Under the pieces are notes generated by a model. It saw nothing but the letters and a program-made list of their open reading frames with translations. It searched no databases and had not been told where the DNA came from. This document shows positions 11,050 to 21,185 of a DNA stretch of 64,000 nt, piece by piece (positions within the stretch are counted from its first letter, which is position 1; every line of letters starts with the position of its first letter). The DNA is taken from positions 186,001 through 250,000 of the forward strand of contig NZ_JAJAVG010000003.1 of NCBI RefSeq assembly GCF_020531915.1. Direction: 5' to 3'. This stretch comes from Methylovorus mays (lineage in GTDB: Bacteria > Pseudomonadota > Gammaproteobacteria > Burkholderiales > Methylophilaceae). Position numbers and translations under genes: made by a program.

Positions 11050-11862
11050 TTATTCGCCGATTTGCAGCAGCAATCCGCGGCGGCGAGCGGCGCGGAAATA
11101 GCCCAGAAAGGCGGCGATGCCACCACCCAGATACAGAATGTTCAACAGCATGGCATTGACCAGATAATGCATATTGAAGGTACCTTGCAATAGCAGCTCG
11201 CGCATGCCTTCAAACACGTGGCTGGCAGGCAACGCCCAGGCTACCGGCTGCAGCCAGTGCGGCAAGGTAGACACAGGGTAGTAAATCGCACACAAGGGCT
11301 GAATGGCAAACACGGCAATCCAGGCCACACTTTCGGCACCCAGGCCGTAGCGCAAGACGATGCCGGACACCAGCAAACCCACGGCCCAGCCCATGGCGAT
11401 CAGGTTGAAAAAGAAGGCGATGAGCGGCAACCCCATATCAAAGATGTTGTAATGGAACAGCGGAATGGCGACCAGCGCCGCGCCACCAATGCCGATCAGG
11501 GTGCGGATCAGGCTCATGACGATTAGCGCCGAGACCATTTCATAAGGACGCAGGGGACTGACAAAGAGATGCCCCAGGTTGCGCGACCACATCTCTTCCA
11601 TGAATACCAGGGCAATGCCGAGTTGACTGCGAAACAGCACATCCCACAGCAGCACGGCAGAGAGCAGAATGCCGGCTGCCTGCGCTACGTAATGGCTGTT
11701 TTCCTTGAGGAACAGGGTGATGAAGCCCCACAGGATCATCTGCACCGTAGGCCAGTAGACCATTTCCAGCACGCGCGGCCAGGAAGTGCGCATCAGATAA
11801 AGATGGCGCAGCACAATGGCGCCGATGCGGCGCGGTGAATAATGGATGTCTTGTTTGCTCAT
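11050..11862 (-). CDS. ABC-2 type transporter, permease subunit
   Basis: The 270-residue inner-membrane protein has six likely helices and the ABC-2 core: VYWPTVQMILWGFITLF near the N-terminus, the FMEEMWSRNLGHLFVSPLR coupling segment and PVSTLPHWLQPVAWALP near the last helices. Such permeases pair with a separate ATPase to export lipids, polysaccharides or drugs; the substrate is not evident. Its start overlaps the stop of the ATPase gene by 4 bases, so the two are translationally coupled. ATG 11862 is the coupled start; the longer frame upstream lies inside the ATPase gene. Confidence 0.88.
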   Translation of the reverse strand: MSKQDIHYSPRRIGAIVLRHLYLMRTSWPRVLEMVYWPTVQMILWGFITLFLKENSHYVAQAAGILLSAVLLWDVLFRSQLGIALVFMEEMWSRNLGHLFVSPLRPYEMVSALIVMSLIRTLIGIGGAALVAIPLFHYNIFDMGLPLIAFFFNLIAMGWAVGLLVSGIVLRYGLGAESVAWIAVFAIQPLCAIYYPVSTLPHWLQPVAWALPASHVFEGMRELLLQGTFNMHYLVNAMLLNILYLGGGIAAFLGYFRAARRRGLLLQIGE

Positions 11863-12611
11863 TGTGGGGCGCGGTCCCGTGCGATATCGATAAAGACCTC
11901 TTCCATGGAGGTGCGGCCGTAGCGTGCCAGCAAGGCGTCGGGCGAACCGGTGTCGACGACTTTGCCTGCGCGCAGCATGATCACATCGCTGCACATGCGC
12001 TCGACTTCGGTCATGTTGTGCGATGCGAGCAATATGCTGGCGCCGGTGCGTTGCTGATATTGCTCCAGATGCGTGCGGATGGCGTCGGCCGTGTCCGGGT
12101 CCAGCGAGGCCGTCGGCTCATCCAGCAGCAGGACTTCCGGCTCGTTGATCAACGACTTTGCCAAGGAAACGCGGGTTTTCTGTCCTGCGGAGAGTTTGCC
12201 GTAAGGCCGATCCAGGAGTTGGCTGAGGTTGAGATCTTCTGCCAGTTTGGCAATGCGTTGCTTCAGTGCGGGCAGGCGATAGAGATGCCCGAAGACCGTG
12301 AGGTTTTGCCGCACGGTAAGGCGCTGTGGCAAGTCGACATAAGGCGATGAAAAATTCATGCGATGTAACAGGCGGTGCCGGTGCTTCAGCATGTCTTCGC
12401 CCAATATGCGGATATTGCCACTGCTGGGGAGCAGCAATCCCAGCAGCATGGCGATGGTGGTCGTTTTTCCTGCGCCATTGCCGCCGAGCAATGCCGTGGT
12501 CACTCCCCGCCGAGCGGTGAAATCCAGGCCATTAATCGCGGTGACCTGATCGAAGTGCTTGTACAGGCTGCTGACTTCAATCACGGTATCCTTGCTGGTA
12601 TCAAGGCTCAT
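11859..12611 (-). CDS. ABC transporter ATP-binding subunit
   Basis: The 250-residue ATPase has Walker A GGNGAGKTT at about 43-51, Q-loop region, signature LSAGQKTRVSLA, Walker B VLLLDEPTASLD and switch histidine LLASHNM. Its C-terminus RTSMEEVFIDIARDR is typical of the NatA/DrrA-like ATPases that work with ABC-2 permeases. It sits first in a pair with the permease (4-base overlap). The substrate is unknown. Confidence 0.9.
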   Translation of the reverse strand: MSLDTSKDTVIEVSSLYKHFDQVTAINGLDFTARRGVTTALLGGNGAGKTTTIAMLLGLLLPSSGNIRILGEDMLKHRHRLLHRMNFSSPYVDLPQRLTVRQNLTVFGHLYRLPALKQRIAKLAEDLNLSQLLDRPYGKLSAGQKTRVSLAKSLINEPEVLLLDEPTASLDPDTADAIRTHLEQYQQRTGASILLASHNMTEVERMCSDVIMLRAGKVVDTGSPDALLARYGRTSMEEVFIDIARDRAPQ

Positions 12612-12624
12612 GCTGCATCCCCGC

Positions 12625-13416
12625 TCATATGACTTTCCACAGCATGTTGAGTCCGAGTGCCAGCAGCAGGCAGGCGAACAGGCGGCGCAGAATCGGCGTC
12701 GGCAAGCGATGTGCCAGGGCCGCGCCCCAGGGAGCGGTGATAATGCTGGCCAGTGCTATCCCCGCCAGCGCAGGCAGGTAAATGAAGCCCAGGCTGTTGG
12801 TGGGCAAGCCGGACACGTTCCAGCCCGTGTAGATATAGCCTATGGTCCCCGCCATGGCGATAGGCAGGCCGATGGCAGCAGAGGTGCCAATGGCGCGTTT
12901 CAAGGGGATGTTGCAATAGTGCAGATAGGGGACGGATACCGTGCCGCCACCGATGCCCACCAGGCTGGAGATAAAGCCGATGACGATACCCATGACCCCA
13001 TTCAGCCAAGGGCCAGGGGCACGTCGGGCCTGATTTGGGGTTAGTTTGAATAACATCTGGCATGCTACCGCCGTGAGGAATATTGCAAAAATCGCTTGAA
13101 GGGCATGGCTGTGTATCTGCGCGACCAGCAGGCTGCCAATCAAGGTGCCAAGCACGATAGTGGGTGCCAGTTGCTTGACCAGGGGGAAATCCACATTGTC
13201 CTTGCGATGATGGGCTCGTGCTGATGACAGCGACGTAAACACAATGCTGGCGAGCGAAGTGCCCAGCGCCATGTGCATGATATGACTCTCGGGGAACCCC
13301 AGGCCTGCAAACAGATAAGCGAGGATGGATACAATGACTACGCCGCCACCTATGCCGAAAAGGCCAGACAGCACGCCGGTTGCAGCACCTGCTGCCAGAT
13401 AGTACAAAAATTCCAT
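12625..13416 (-). CDS. TauE/SafE family sulfite/organoanion permease
   Basis: The 263-residue membrane protein has about eight helices and the two internal repeats of the TauE/SafE family: GLFGIGGGVVIVSIL near the N-terminus and SSLVGIGGGTVSVPYL in the second half, each with its glycine-rich loop. Members export sulfite, sulfoacetate or similar anions, or import metals or other solutes; the substrate cannot be read here. It is 13 bases upstream of the ABC ATPase on the same strand and may share a transcript. Confidence 0.85.
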   Translation of the reverse strand: MEFLYYLAAGAATGVLSGLFGIGGGVVIVSILAYLFAGLGFPESHIMHMALGTSLASIVFTSLSSARAHHRKDNVDFPLVKQLAPTIVLGTLIGSLLVAQIHSHALQAIFAIFLTAVACQMLFKLTPNQARRAPGPWLNGVMGIVIGFISSLVGIGGGTVSVPYLHYCNIPLKRAIGTSAAIGLPIAMAGTIGYIYTGWNVSGLPTNSLGFIYLPALAGIALASIITAPWGAALAHRLPTPILRRLFACLLLALGLNMLWKVI

Positions 13417-13470
13417 AGTCTGATCAGAGCTTGCGTTAAGAGATTAGTTTCAGAAGGGGGAGGGGCAGGC

Positions 13471-13893
13471 TTATTTTTCTGCCCGGCTGATCAGTCGGCT
13501 CAGCGCTTCCCCCAGCGGGGAACCTTTGAGTTTCTGTGCCAGATCATCCAGGTTTTCTGCGGCTTGCGCGCTCAATGTACGCAGTATTTTGGGTGTTTCA
13601 CGCGTGCCAGATTGCACTTGCACTTCCACCCGAATTGAAGTAACTTCAACCCCTTGCTTTTGCAGCCCACTGATTAAAGTTGGCAATAAAAGCTTCAGTC
13701 TTGCCGCAATTGCGCCGTTATGGGCATACACGGTCAAGCGCTTGTGCTTGATGACACCGGGTTGCGTATAGCGCGCCAGCTGAGCAGGCACCACGGCATT
13801 CCAGGCGTTTTTAGAGGCAGTCAAACTGTCCGACAAGCTGGTCAATGCTTCGAGATTGGCATTATCTTTGAATAACGCGTTCAGCTTGCGCAT
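13471..13893 (-). CDS. dciA: DciA-like replicative helicase loader (DUF721)
   Basis: The 140-residue basic protein has the DUF721/DciA core: AWNAVVPAQLARYTQPGVIKH, then RLTVYAHNGAIAARLKLLLP with the KH-like fold, and a variable C-terminal part. DciA proteins load the DnaB replicative helicase in bacteria that lack DnaC or DnaI. It is transcribed away from an M23 peptidase gene and secA, the usual neighbours of this gene in betaproteobacteria, which supports the call. The start codon is 27 bases from the divergent peptidase start. Confidence 0.78.
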   Translation of the reverse strand: MRKLNALFKDNANLEALTSLSDSLTASKNAWNAVVPAQLARYTQPGVIKHKRLTVYAHNGAIAARLKLLLPTLISGLQKQGVEVTSIRVEVQVQSGTRETPKILRTLSAQAAENLDDLAQKLKGSPLGEALSRLISRAEK

Positions 13894-13920
13894 GCCGATG
13901 GGCTCTCAAAGGGGAATTGC

Positions 13921-14799
13921 GTGAATATCATTATTGTCTCTGACACAATGGCAAAACCCAGGGTTCTCACTCTGGGGCAAGTCGTACTATTTCTGGCGCT
14001 TTTGATAGCAGGCATAGCCCTGCTCACATCCCTGCTTATTCTGCCACAGGCAGATGGCAAGCACCATGGCGTCAAGGCGCTTATTCCCGCCGCCTTGCAC
14101 CTTGTTTCCCCCAATACACAAGAACACATTGATGCCCTGGCCATGCAGCTTGGTGAATTGCAGGCGCGCATGATGCGACTGGATGCGACCAGCGAGCGAC
14201 TTTCCGGCATGGCGGGTATCTCGCCATCCACTCCTGTAGACGCGCAGCCCGAACCTGGGCGCGGCGGCCCCGAAGTGCGCGCGTATGGACTGGATGTCCC
14301 GCAATTGCAGGGGAAGATATCCGAACTCTTGTTCGAGATGGAACGCAAGCAGGACCAGTTAAGCGCGATTGAAGCCTTCATGATGCAGCAGAACCTGCAG
14401 AAAAGTGCTTTTCCCAATGGTCATCCCGTGAATGGCGCGTATAACTCTTCAAGTTACGGCTGGCGCCTGGACCCCTTCAGCGGCAAGATGGCCTTTCATG
14501 AAGGGCTGGATTTTACATCCGAAGTAGGAACCCCTATATACGCGGCTGCCGGGGGCATTGTGACGACGTCAGAGCTGACGCCCGATTATGGTAAAATCGT
14601 CAAGATTGACCATGGTGCAGGTTTGGAAACACGGTATGCCCATGCCTCCGAATTGCTGGTAAAGGTGGGTGACCGGGTTGAAAAAGGCCAAATGATCGCC
14701 AGAGTAGGTACTACCGGACGTTCTACAGGTGCCCATCTGCATTTTGAGGTGCGCCTGAATGGCGCTCCGTTGGACCCAAGGAAATATTTGCTGAATTAA
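13921..14799 (+). CDS. M23 family metallopeptidase (LytM/NlpD-like), membrane anchored
   Basis: The 292-residue protein has an N-terminal membrane segment (VVLFLALLIAGIALLTSLLI, residues about 21-40), a coiled region (QLGELQARMMRLDAT, LFEMERKQDQLSAIE) and a C-terminal M23 domain. Zinc residues appear in FHEGLDF and GAHLHFEV. The fold cleaves peptidoglycan cross-bridges, or works as an amidase activator when degenerate; here the ligands look intact. The GTG start at 13921 follows AAAGGGG. It lies upstream of secA, the usual betaproteobacterial order. Confidence 0.88.
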   Translation: MNIIIVSDTMAKPRVLTLGQVVLFLALLIAGIALLTSLLILPQADGKHHGVKALIPAALHLVSPNTQEHIDALAMQLGELQARMMRLDATSERLSGMAGISPSTPVDAQPEPGRGGPEVRAYGLDVPQLQGKISELLFEMERKQDQLSAIEAFMMQQNLQKSAFPNGHPVNGAYNSSSYGWRLDPFSGKMAFHEGLDFTSEVGTPIYAAAGGIVTTSELTPDYGKIVKIDHGAGLETRYAHASELLVKVGDRVEKGQMIARVGTTGRSTGAHLHFEVRLNGAPLDPRKYLLN

Positions 14800-14875
14800 G
14801 TCGTCCATCATGGGTGGATGCGCGTTGTTGCTGGCATTGTTACATATCCAGAAACTGTTTAAGTCAACCTAGAGG

Positions 14876-14896
14876 TTTCCGTCCTTGGGGCGGAAA
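14876..14896 (+). other. Hairpin in the secA leader
   Basis: TTTCCG at 14876-14881 pairs with CGGAAA at 14891-14896 around a 9-base loop, 14 bases before the secA start codon. No T run follows, so it is not a terminator. It could affect translation initiation, but a 6-bp stem can arise by chance. Confidence 0.3.
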
Positions 14897-14910
14897 GTTG
14901 GTGTTATTGC

Positions 14911-17649
14911 ATGTTATCCACGCTGTTCAAGAAAATTTTCGGTAGCCGTAATGAGCGGCTGGTCAAACAATACGCACAGAATGTGCAGGTAATAAATGCA
15001 CTGGAGCCTGCATTGCAGGGCCTGAGCGATGAACAGCTGAAAGCGAAAACAGAGGAGTTCAAGCAGCGCTATCAAAACGGCGAATCGCTGGAAAAGCTGT
15101 TGCCGGAAGCCTTTGCGGTGGTACGGGAAGGCAGTCGCCGCATTCTGGGCATGCGTCACTTTGACGTGCAGTTGATCGGTGGCATGGTGCTGAATGCCGG
15201 CAAGATTGCTGAAATGCGTACCGGGGAAGGTAAAACCCTGGTGGCCACATTGCCGGCCTACCTGAATGCGCTGACCGGCAAGGGCGTGCATGTCATTACC
15301 GTCAACGATTACCTGGCAAAACGGGATGCCGAGTGGATGGCCCGTCTTTACAATTTCCTGGGCTTGACTGTCGGTATCAATCTCTCGCAGATGTCACATG
15401 ATGCCAAACAAGAGGCATATGCCGCTGACATCACCTACGGTACCAATAACGAATTCGGATTTGACTACCTGCGCGACAACATGGTGTTCACCTCGCAGGA
15501 ACGCGTGCAGCGCGGTCTCAGCTATGCGCTGATTGATGAAGTCGACTCCATCCTGATTGACGAAGCCCGTACTCCGCTGATTATCTCTGGTCAGGCCGAT
15601 GACAGCATCGACCTCTATGTGCAGATGAATGGCATCGCCGCCAAGCTCAAGCGTCAGCAGGAAGAAGAGGGCGAGGGTGATTTCTGGGTGGATGAAAAAT
15701 CCCATCAGGTCCTGATGTCAGAAGCCGGGCATGAGCATGCCGAGCAGCTGCTGGCCGAGGCCGGTTTGCTGTCCGAAGGTGCCAGTCTTTATGATGCCGC
15801 CAGCATCAGTCTGGTTCACCATATGTATGCCGCATTGCGCGCGCAATCCCTCTTCCACCGCGATCAGCACTATGTGGTACGCGATGGCGAAATCGTGATC
15901 GTGGACGAATTCACCGGCCGCATGATGCCGGGTCGTCGCTGGTCCGATGGCCTACATCAGGCGGTTGAAGCCAAGGAAGGCGTGGCGATTCAGAAAGAAA
16001 ACCAGACGCTGGCATCCATCACCTTCCAGAATTATTTCCGCATGTATGGCAAGTTGTCCGGCATGACCGGTACTGCCGATACCGAAGCTTACGAATTCAA
16101 CCAGATCTATGGTCTGGAAACCGTCGTGATTCCTACCCATCGTGGCATGCAACGCAAAGACATGATGGACAAGGTCTACCGCACCTCAGGCGAGAAGTAT
16201 CGTGCCGTTATTGAAGACATCAAGGACTGCCAGAGCCGTGGGCAGCCAGTGCTGGTGGGTACCACTTCGATTGAAAATTCCGAACTGATTTCGCATCTAC
16301 TGAATGAAGCCAAGCTGGAGCACCAGGTGCTGAACGCCAAGCAGCACGAGCGCGAGGCACAGATCATTGTGCAGGCGGGCCGTCCTGGCGTCATCACGAT
16401 TGCTACCAACATGGCGGGCCGTGGTACGGACATCGTGCTGGGGGGCAATCCTGAGCCAGAGATTGCGCTGGTGCGCAGCGATGAAAGCCTGAGCGACGCT
16501 GACAAGGAAGCCCGTATCGCCGCCATCAAGGCCGATTGGCAGAAGCAGCATGACGCTGTGCTGGCTGCAGGTGGCCTGCATATTATTGGTACTGAGCGCC
16601 ATGAATCACGCCGCGTGGATAACCAGTTGCGCGGCCGTTCTGGCCGGCAGGGTGACCCAGGTTCCAGCCGATTCTATCTCTCGCTGGAAGACCAGTTGCT
16701 GCGTATTTTTGCTTCTGATCGCGTATCCGCCATCATGGAACGTCTGAAAATGCCGGATGGCGAAGCGATTGAGCACCCATGGGTGACGCGCGCCATCGAG
16801 AATGCACAGCGCAAGGTGGAAGGCCGCAATTTCGATATTCGCAAGCAGCTGCTTGAGTACGATGATGTGTCCAATGATCAGCGTAAGGTGATCTACCAGC
16901 AGCGTAATGAATTGCTGGAAGCCGCCGATGTGGGCGAGACCATCGCTGCCATGCGTGCAGATGTGGTCAATGACATTTTTGCTTCCCATATTCCGCCCGG
17001 CACGCTGGAGGAGCAATGGGATATTGCAGGCCTGGAGAAAGTCCTGCTGGCCGATCTTGGTCTGGATATTCCTCTGCAAAAAATGCTGGAAGAGAATCCT
17101 GACCTGCATGAAGAAACCCTGCGTGAGCATGTATTGGATGCGGCGGAGGCAGCGTATGCCGCCAAGGAGCAACAGGCCAGTGCCGATGTCATGCGCCAGT
17201 TTGAACGCGCTGTGATGCTGCAAAGCCTGGATAACCATTGGCGCGAGCATCTGGCAGCGCTGGATCATCTGCGTCAGGGCATACACCTGCGGTCTTATGC
17301 GCAGAAAAATCCCAAGCAGGAGTACAAGCGCGAAGCATTTGAGTTGTTCGCTGCCCTCCTGGATACCGTAAAACGTGAAGTCACCCAGATCACCATGCTG
17401 GTGCAAGTGCGTAATGAAGCTGATGTCGAAGCCGTAGAAAAGCCGGTGGAACTGGAAAACGTACAGTATCAGCATGCTGACTTTGATGCGAGTGCCAGCG
17501 TGAGTGAAGATCCACTGGCGATTGCCGATGCATCGGCTGCCGAAGAGAGTCAGCCCTTTGAGCGCGAAGGCATCAAGGTGGGGCGTAATGATCCATGCCC
17601 ATGTGGTTCTGGTAAAAAGTACAAGCAGTGCCATGGCAAACTGAGCTGA
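14911..17649 (+). CDS. secA: SecA preprotein translocase ATPase
   Basis: The 912-residue motor drives secretory proteins through SecYEG. It has the Walker A region [31 protein letters not shown], the DEAD-like [18 protein letters not shown], the preprotein cross-linking domain, [13 protein letters not shown] in the second nucleotide fold, [20 protein letters not shown], the helical wing and scaffold, and a C-terminal zinc finger [16 protein letters not shown] for SecB and ribosome contact. The length is standard. A terminator follows within 30 bases. Confidence 0.98.
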   Translation: MLSTLFKKIFGSRNERLVKQYAQNVQVINALEPALQGLSDEQLKAKTEEFKQRYQNGESLEKLLPEAFAVVREGSRRILGMRHFDVQLIGGMVLNAGKIAEMRTGEGKTLVATLPAYLNALTGKGVHVITVNDYLAKRDAEWMARLYNFLGLTVGINLSQMSHDAKQEAYAADITYGTNNEFGFDYLRDNMVFTSQERVQRGLSYALIDEVDSILIDEARTPLIISGQADDSIDLYVQMNGIAAKLKRQQEEEGEGDFWVDEKSHQVLMSEAGHEHAEQLLAEAGLLSEGASLYDAASISLVHHMYAALRAQSLFHRDQHYVVRDGEIVIVDEFTGRMMPGRRWSDGLHQAVEAKEGVAIQKENQTLASITFQNYFRMYGKLSGMTGTADTEAYEFNQIYGLETVVIPTHRGMQRKDMMDKVYRTSGEKYRAVIEDIKDCQSRGQPVLVGTTSIENSELISHLLNEAKLEHQVLNAKQHEREAQIIVQAGRPGVITIATNMAGRGTDIVLGGNPEPEIALVRSDESLSDADKEARIAAIKADWQKQHDAVLAAGGLHIIGTERHESRRVDNQLRGRSGRQGDPGSSRFYLSLEDQLLRIFASDRVSAIMERLKMPDGEAIEHPWVTRAIENAQRKVEGRNFDIRKQLLEYDDVSNDQRKVIYQQRNELLEAADVGETIAAMRADVVNDIFASHIPPGTLEEQWDIAGLEKVLLADLGLDIPLQKMLEENPDLHEETLREHVLDAAEAAYAAKEQQASADVMRQFERAVMLQSLDNHWREHLAALDHLRQGIHLRSYAQKNPKQEYKREAFELFAALLDTVKREVTQITMLVQVRNEADVEAVEKPVELENVQYQHADFDASASVSEDPLAIADASAAEESQPFEREGIKVGRNDPCPCGSGKKYKQCHGKLS

Positions 17650-17671
17650 TTGATCGCTTAATGTTTGGCTT

Positions 17672-17700
17672 GAAAAACCCGGCTGATGGCCGGGTTTTTT
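17672..17700 (+). terminator. Intrinsic terminator after secA
   Basis: CCCGGC at 17678-17683 pairs with GCCGGG at 17689-17694 around a 5-base loop, flanked by an A run and TTTTTT. It isolates secA from amtB. Confidence 0.9.
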
Positions 17701-17705
17701 ATTGG

Positions 17706-17721
17706 TGGCATGGCTTTTGCG
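17706..17721 (+). promoter_or_regulatory. Sigma-54 (RpoN) promoter upstream of amtB
   Basis: TGGCATGGCTTTTGCG matches the consensus TGGCACG-N4-TTGCW at all but two positions. The invariant GG (17707-17708) and GC (17719-17720) are 10 bases apart, as required. It lies between the secA terminator and amtB, with the start codon about 60 bases beyond the expected transcript start. A sigma-54 promoter fits nitrogen (NtrC) control of ammonium uptake. Confidence 0.75.
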
Positions 17722-17792
17722 TCAATATGCTTGTGAAAGAAGCGCCCGGTAGACGTCAGACCGGGCAAAAAGCAGAAGGTGAGGGCATATTG

Positions 17793-19118
17793 ATGGCAGT
17801 CAGCAGCAAGATGGCGGGTGTAAGGCTGGGCGTTGGCAGCTTGGCCGGGTTAATGCCCGTGATCGCCCATGCCGCATCTGGCGGCCCCGGCATGGTGCCG
17901 GTGACACAGATCAGTGCCGGGGATACGGCATGGATGCTGACTGCCACGGCCTTGGTGCTGCTGATGACCCTTCCCGGGCTTGCCTTGTTTTACGCAGGCA
18001 TGGTGCGCAAAAAGAATGTGCTCTCGACCGCCTTCCAGAGTCTGGCGGTCACCTGTGTGGTCACCCTGGTCTGGGTGGTAGTGGGTTACAGCCTGGCGTT
18101 CACGCCATCCAGTTTTTTTATTGGCGGTTTTGATCGTGCGTTGCTGCATGGCCTGGGTTTCAGCCCGGATGGCACCGGGATCAGCGTCAGCCATATCGCT
18201 TCCAGCGTACCTGAAGCTGTATTTGTCATGTTTCAGCTCACGTTTGCCATCATTACGCCAGCCCTGCTGACAGGCGCCTTTGCCGAGCGTATCCGCTTTC
18301 CTGCGATGCTGCTTTTTATCGCCCTATGGAGCTTGCTGATCTATGCGCCGGTTGCGCATTGGGTGTGGGAACCCGGCGGCTGGCTGGCTGCGCAGGGCGT
18401 GCTCGACTTTGCGGGTGGTACCGTAGTACATATCAACGCGGGTATTGCCGGTCTGGTCTGTGCCTACGTGCTGGGGCCGAGGTCGGGGTATGGCAGGGTC
18501 GCTTTTCCGCCATTCAATCTCACCTATACCTTGCTCGGGGCTTCCCTGCTATGGGTCGGCTGGTTCGGATTTAACGCAGGCTCTGCCGTAGCTGCGGATG
18601 GTCGCGCCGCCATGGCCATGCTGGTCACGCAAGTGGCGACTGCCATGGCGGTATTAACCTGGATGGCGCTGGAGTGGTGGGTGAAGTCGCGCGCGACCTT
18701 GCTTGGCGCTTGCTCGGGGGCTGTGGCGGGCCTGGTCGCGATTACACCCGCCTCAGGGTTTGTGGATGCAGGTGGCGCCTTGATCATCGGGCTGGTGGCC
18801 GGGATCGCCTGTTATTGGGGCGCCACGGGCCTGAAGCAGGTATTGGGCGCGGATGATGCGCTCGATGTATTTGGTATTCATGGCATAGGCGGCATTGTGG
18901 GTGCCTTGCTTACCGGTTTGCTGGCGAATCCCGTCGTGGGTGGCATGCATGGCAACATGATCGCGCAAACCACAGGGGTGATTGCCACCCTGGTATATAG
19001 CGGCGTTGGCACTTGGGTGATCCTCTTGTTTGTGAACCTGATGAGTCCGCTGCGGGTGAGTGCCGAAGATGAGGAAGATGGGCTGGATATTTCCCAACAT
19101 GCGGAGCGTATCGTCTGA
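17793..19118 (+). CDS. amtB: Ammonium transporter, Amt family
   Basis: The 441-residue protein starts with a signal peptide ending near PVIAHAASG, then shows eleven membrane helices. Amt features are DTAWMLTATALVLLMTLPGLALFYAGMVRKKN, AFAERIRF, the pore-region YAPVAHWVWEPGGW and DFAGGTVVHINAGIAGLV, and the second-half DVFGIHGIGGIVGALLTGLL with the pore histidine. It takes up ammonium under nitrogen limitation. ATG 17793 is chosen for GAGGG 7 bases before it and the signal peptide. No glnK precedes it, unlike the common glnK-amtB pair; a small unknown gene overlaps its stop codon. Confidence 0.95.
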   Translation: MAVSSKMAGVRLGVGSLAGLMPVIAHAASGGPGMVPVTQISAGDTAWMLTATALVLLMTLPGLALFYAGMVRKKNVLSTAFQSLAVTCVVTLVWVVVGYSLAFTPSSFFIGGFDRALLHGLGFSPDGTGISVSHIASSVPEAVFVMFQLTFAIITPALLTGAFAERIRFPAMLLFIALWSLLIYAPVAHWVWEPGGWLAAQGVLDFAGGTVVHINAGIAGLVCAYVLGPRSGYGRVAFPPFNLTYTLLGASLLWVGWFGFNAGSAVAADGRAAMAMLVTQVATAMAVLTWMALEWWVKSRATLLGACSGAVAGLVAITPASGFVDAGGALIIGLVAGIACYWGATGLKQVLGADDALDVFGIHGIGGIVGALLTGLLANPVVGGMHGNMIAQTTGVIATLVYSGVGTWVILLFVNLMSPLRVSAEDEEDGLDISQHAERIV

Positions 19119-19393
19119 TGGCGGACACTGAAAAAACAGCGATTGCTGCACATCTCTATGTTTCCTTGCGTCGGGTTGCCAACCGTGTCATTGATATCGA
19201 GTGGATGGCGCAGAATGAAGAATATGCCCGTGCGATCATCAAATTCGCGGTTGAACAGGGCAATGACGAACTGGCGCGCCAGGCGCTACGCTATCAGGCT
19301 TTGCTAAATGGGGAGCAAGTCCCTGCCCGAACCGAGGCCGCCGCCCCTTCCGTCGATACGGTCAAGAAGCGCTATATCGGCACATTGCGGTAG
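19118..19393 (+). CDS. Small unknown protein coupled to amtB
   Basis: The 91-residue soluble, mainly helical protein starts on an ATG that overlaps the amtB TGA by one base, so it should be translated with amtB. It has no membrane segment and no motif I recognise. Segments are VSLRRVANRVIDIEWMAQ, RAIIKFAVEQGNDELARQAL and a basic tail KKRYIGTLR. Coupling to an ammonium channel that has no GlnK beside it suggests a nitrogen-linked role, but it lacks the GlnK T-loop and fold. It could also be a chance neighbour. Confidence 0.7.
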   Translation: MADTEKTAIAAHLYVSLRRVANRVIDIEWMAQNEEYARAIIKFAVEQGNDELARQALRYQALLNGEQVPARTEAAAPSVDTVKKRYIGTLR

Positions 19394-19581
19394 TGTTGCC
19401 AGATCACATCTTCGGAGTTGCTTGCTGCCGACAGGCTGGGTCCATGTGATTATTCAGGTGGTCTCATCCTGGCCTGCACTACCTTCTTTCCATTGCACTA
19501 TCCATCTCCAGGGTTTTCTGCGCCTATAGCTCGCTGCATGTTTGTTATAATCCCGAGGCTATTCTCCAGAGGTTGTTTCCC

Positions 19582-19785
19582 ATGAGTTCTGATCCTAATG
19601 CCACTGTTGTATCCTCGCCTTGTATCGGCGTCTGTGCCATGAATGAAGAGACTGGTTTATGCGAAGGTTGCTTTCGCACCATAGATGAGATTCGCGAGTG
19701 GTGGGATATGTCGCCACAACAGCGCCACGAGGTGAAGGAGCGGCTGGCGCAGCGGCAGATCGATATTGCCCGGTTCGACGACTGA
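19582..19785 (+). CDS. DUF1289 small cysteine-rich protein
   Basis: The 67-residue protein has the DUF1289 core SPCIGVCAMNEETGLCEGC followed by FRTIDEIREWWDMS. Four cysteines (SPC, GVC, GLC, EGC) probably bind zinc or an iron-sulfur cluster. The family's function is unknown. ATG 19582 is taken as start, with AGAGG 9 bases upstream; a TTG three codons earlier is possible. TATAAT at 19546-19551 may be its -10 box, though no good -35 is seen. Confidence 0.85.
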   Translation: MSSDPNATVVSSPCIGVCAMNEETGLCEGCFRTIDEIREWWDMSPQQRHEVKERLAQRQIDIARFDD

Positions 19786-19933
19786 TCCTGTCTTCTCATT
19801 TGCTTGCTACACCTCGCGCGGAGGAATGACGCTCAGGGTGGGTCTCAGTCTGCATGTCATGCCCTTGTCGCGGTGATCGGGTAAAATCGCGACTACCTTC
19901 TAATTTCGTGTCCATATTTCGGGAAACCTCCAC

Positions 19934-21160
19934 ATGCCTGTTCATCTTACTGCTCCTGATGCAACTACCCTGAAGCCGGTTGCCGGCATTACGCTAGGAT
20001 ATGCCAAAGCGCATATCCGCAAGCCAGACCGCAAGGATGTGCTGGTGATGCAACTGAGCCCAGGAACGCGCGTGGCTGGCGTATTCACGCAGAACCGGTT
20101 TTGTGCTGCCCCTGTCACGCTTTGCCGTGAACACCTGGCCGGTGAAAATGAAATCCGTGCGCTGGTGGTGAATACGGGCAATGCCAACGCAGGTACTGGC
20201 GAGCCCGGCATGCGGCATGCACGCGAAACCTGCGATGCCCTGGCGAAGTTGCTGGGCTGCCAGGCTGAGCAAATTCTGCCATTTTCAACTGGCGTCATTC
20301 TGGAACCTTTACCGATTGATCGCCTGATAGCAGGGTTGCCGGCGGCCGTGGCAGATCAACGCGCAGATGGCTGGCTGGATGCGGCCGAAGCCATCATGAC
20401 GACCGATATCGTGGCCAAGGGCGCATCGCGTCAGGTCACGCTGGGCGGCAAACTGGTGACGGTGACCGGTATTGCCAAGGGCTCTGGCATGATACATCCC
20501 AACATGGCGACCATGCTGGGCTATGTGGCGACCGACGCCGCAGTTAGTCGGTCTGCTTTGCAGGCGATCATTGATCACGCGGTAAACCACTCGTTCAACT
20601 GTATTACCGTCGATGGCGATACCTCCACCAATGACTCCTTGATCCTGATGGCGACGGGCCAGGCAGGAAATGCGGAAATTAGCGAAAGCAGCAGTGAGTT
20701 TGAGGCCTTGCGTGCGGTGATGACAGAAGTCGCCGTTGAACTGGCGCAAGCCATTGTGCGTGATGGCGAGGGTGCCACCAAATTCATGACGATACATGTT
20801 GAAGCCGGCAAAGACCGCGAAGAATGCCGCAAGGTAGCCTATGCCATTGCGCACTCCCCGCTGATCAAGACGGCATTTTTTGCTTCGGACCCGAATCTGG
20901 GCCGTATTCTGGCGGCCATCGGGTATGCCGGGATTGCTGACCTGGATGTCAACGCCATGCAGCTTTATTTGGGCGATGTGCTGGTCGCGGAATATGGCGG
21001 CCGTGCTGCCAGCTATGAAGAGGCGCAGGGGGCAGCCGTCATGAAGGAAGCGGAAATCACCGTGCGGGTGGTGCTGAATCGCGGCAATGCGAAAGCGACC
21101 GTATGGACCTGTGATTTTTCCTATGATTACGTCAAGATCAATGCAGACTATCGCTCCTGA
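19934..21160 (+). CDS. argJ: Bifunctional ornithine acetyltransferase / N-acetylglutamate synthase
   Basis: The 408-residue enzyme recycles the acetyl group in arginine synthesis by moving it from N-acetylornithine to glutamate. ArgJ cleaves itself before a conserved threonine: [17 protein letters not shown] places this at A192-T193, giving alpha and beta chains. [11 protein letters not shown] and the C-terminal [15 protein letters not shown] are family motifs. The DUF815 ATPase gene follows 25 bases downstream. Whether it uses acetyl-CoA as well (bifunctional) or not cannot be told by eye. Confidence 0.95.
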   Translation: MPVHLTAPDATTLKPVAGITLGYAKAHIRKPDRKDVLVMQLSPGTRVAGVFTQNRFCAAPVTLCREHLAGENEIRALVVNTGNANAGTGEPGMRHARETCDALAKLLGCQAEQILPFSTGVILEPLPIDRLIAGLPAAVADQRADGWLDAAEAIMTTDIVAKGASRQVTLGGKLVTVTGIAKGSGMIHPNMATMLGYVATDAAVSRSALQAIIDHAVNHSFNCITVDGDTSTNDSLILMATGQAGNAEISESSSEFEALRAVMTEVAVELAQAIVRDGEGATKFMTIHVEAGKDREECRKVAYAIAHSPLIKTAFFASDPNLGRILAAIGYAGIADLDVNAMQLYLGDVLVAEYGGRAASYEEAQGAAVMKEAEITVRVVLNRGNAKATVWTCDFSYDYVKINADYRS

Positions 21161-21185
21161 TTCTTGAATTCAGACGAGGCCATCC

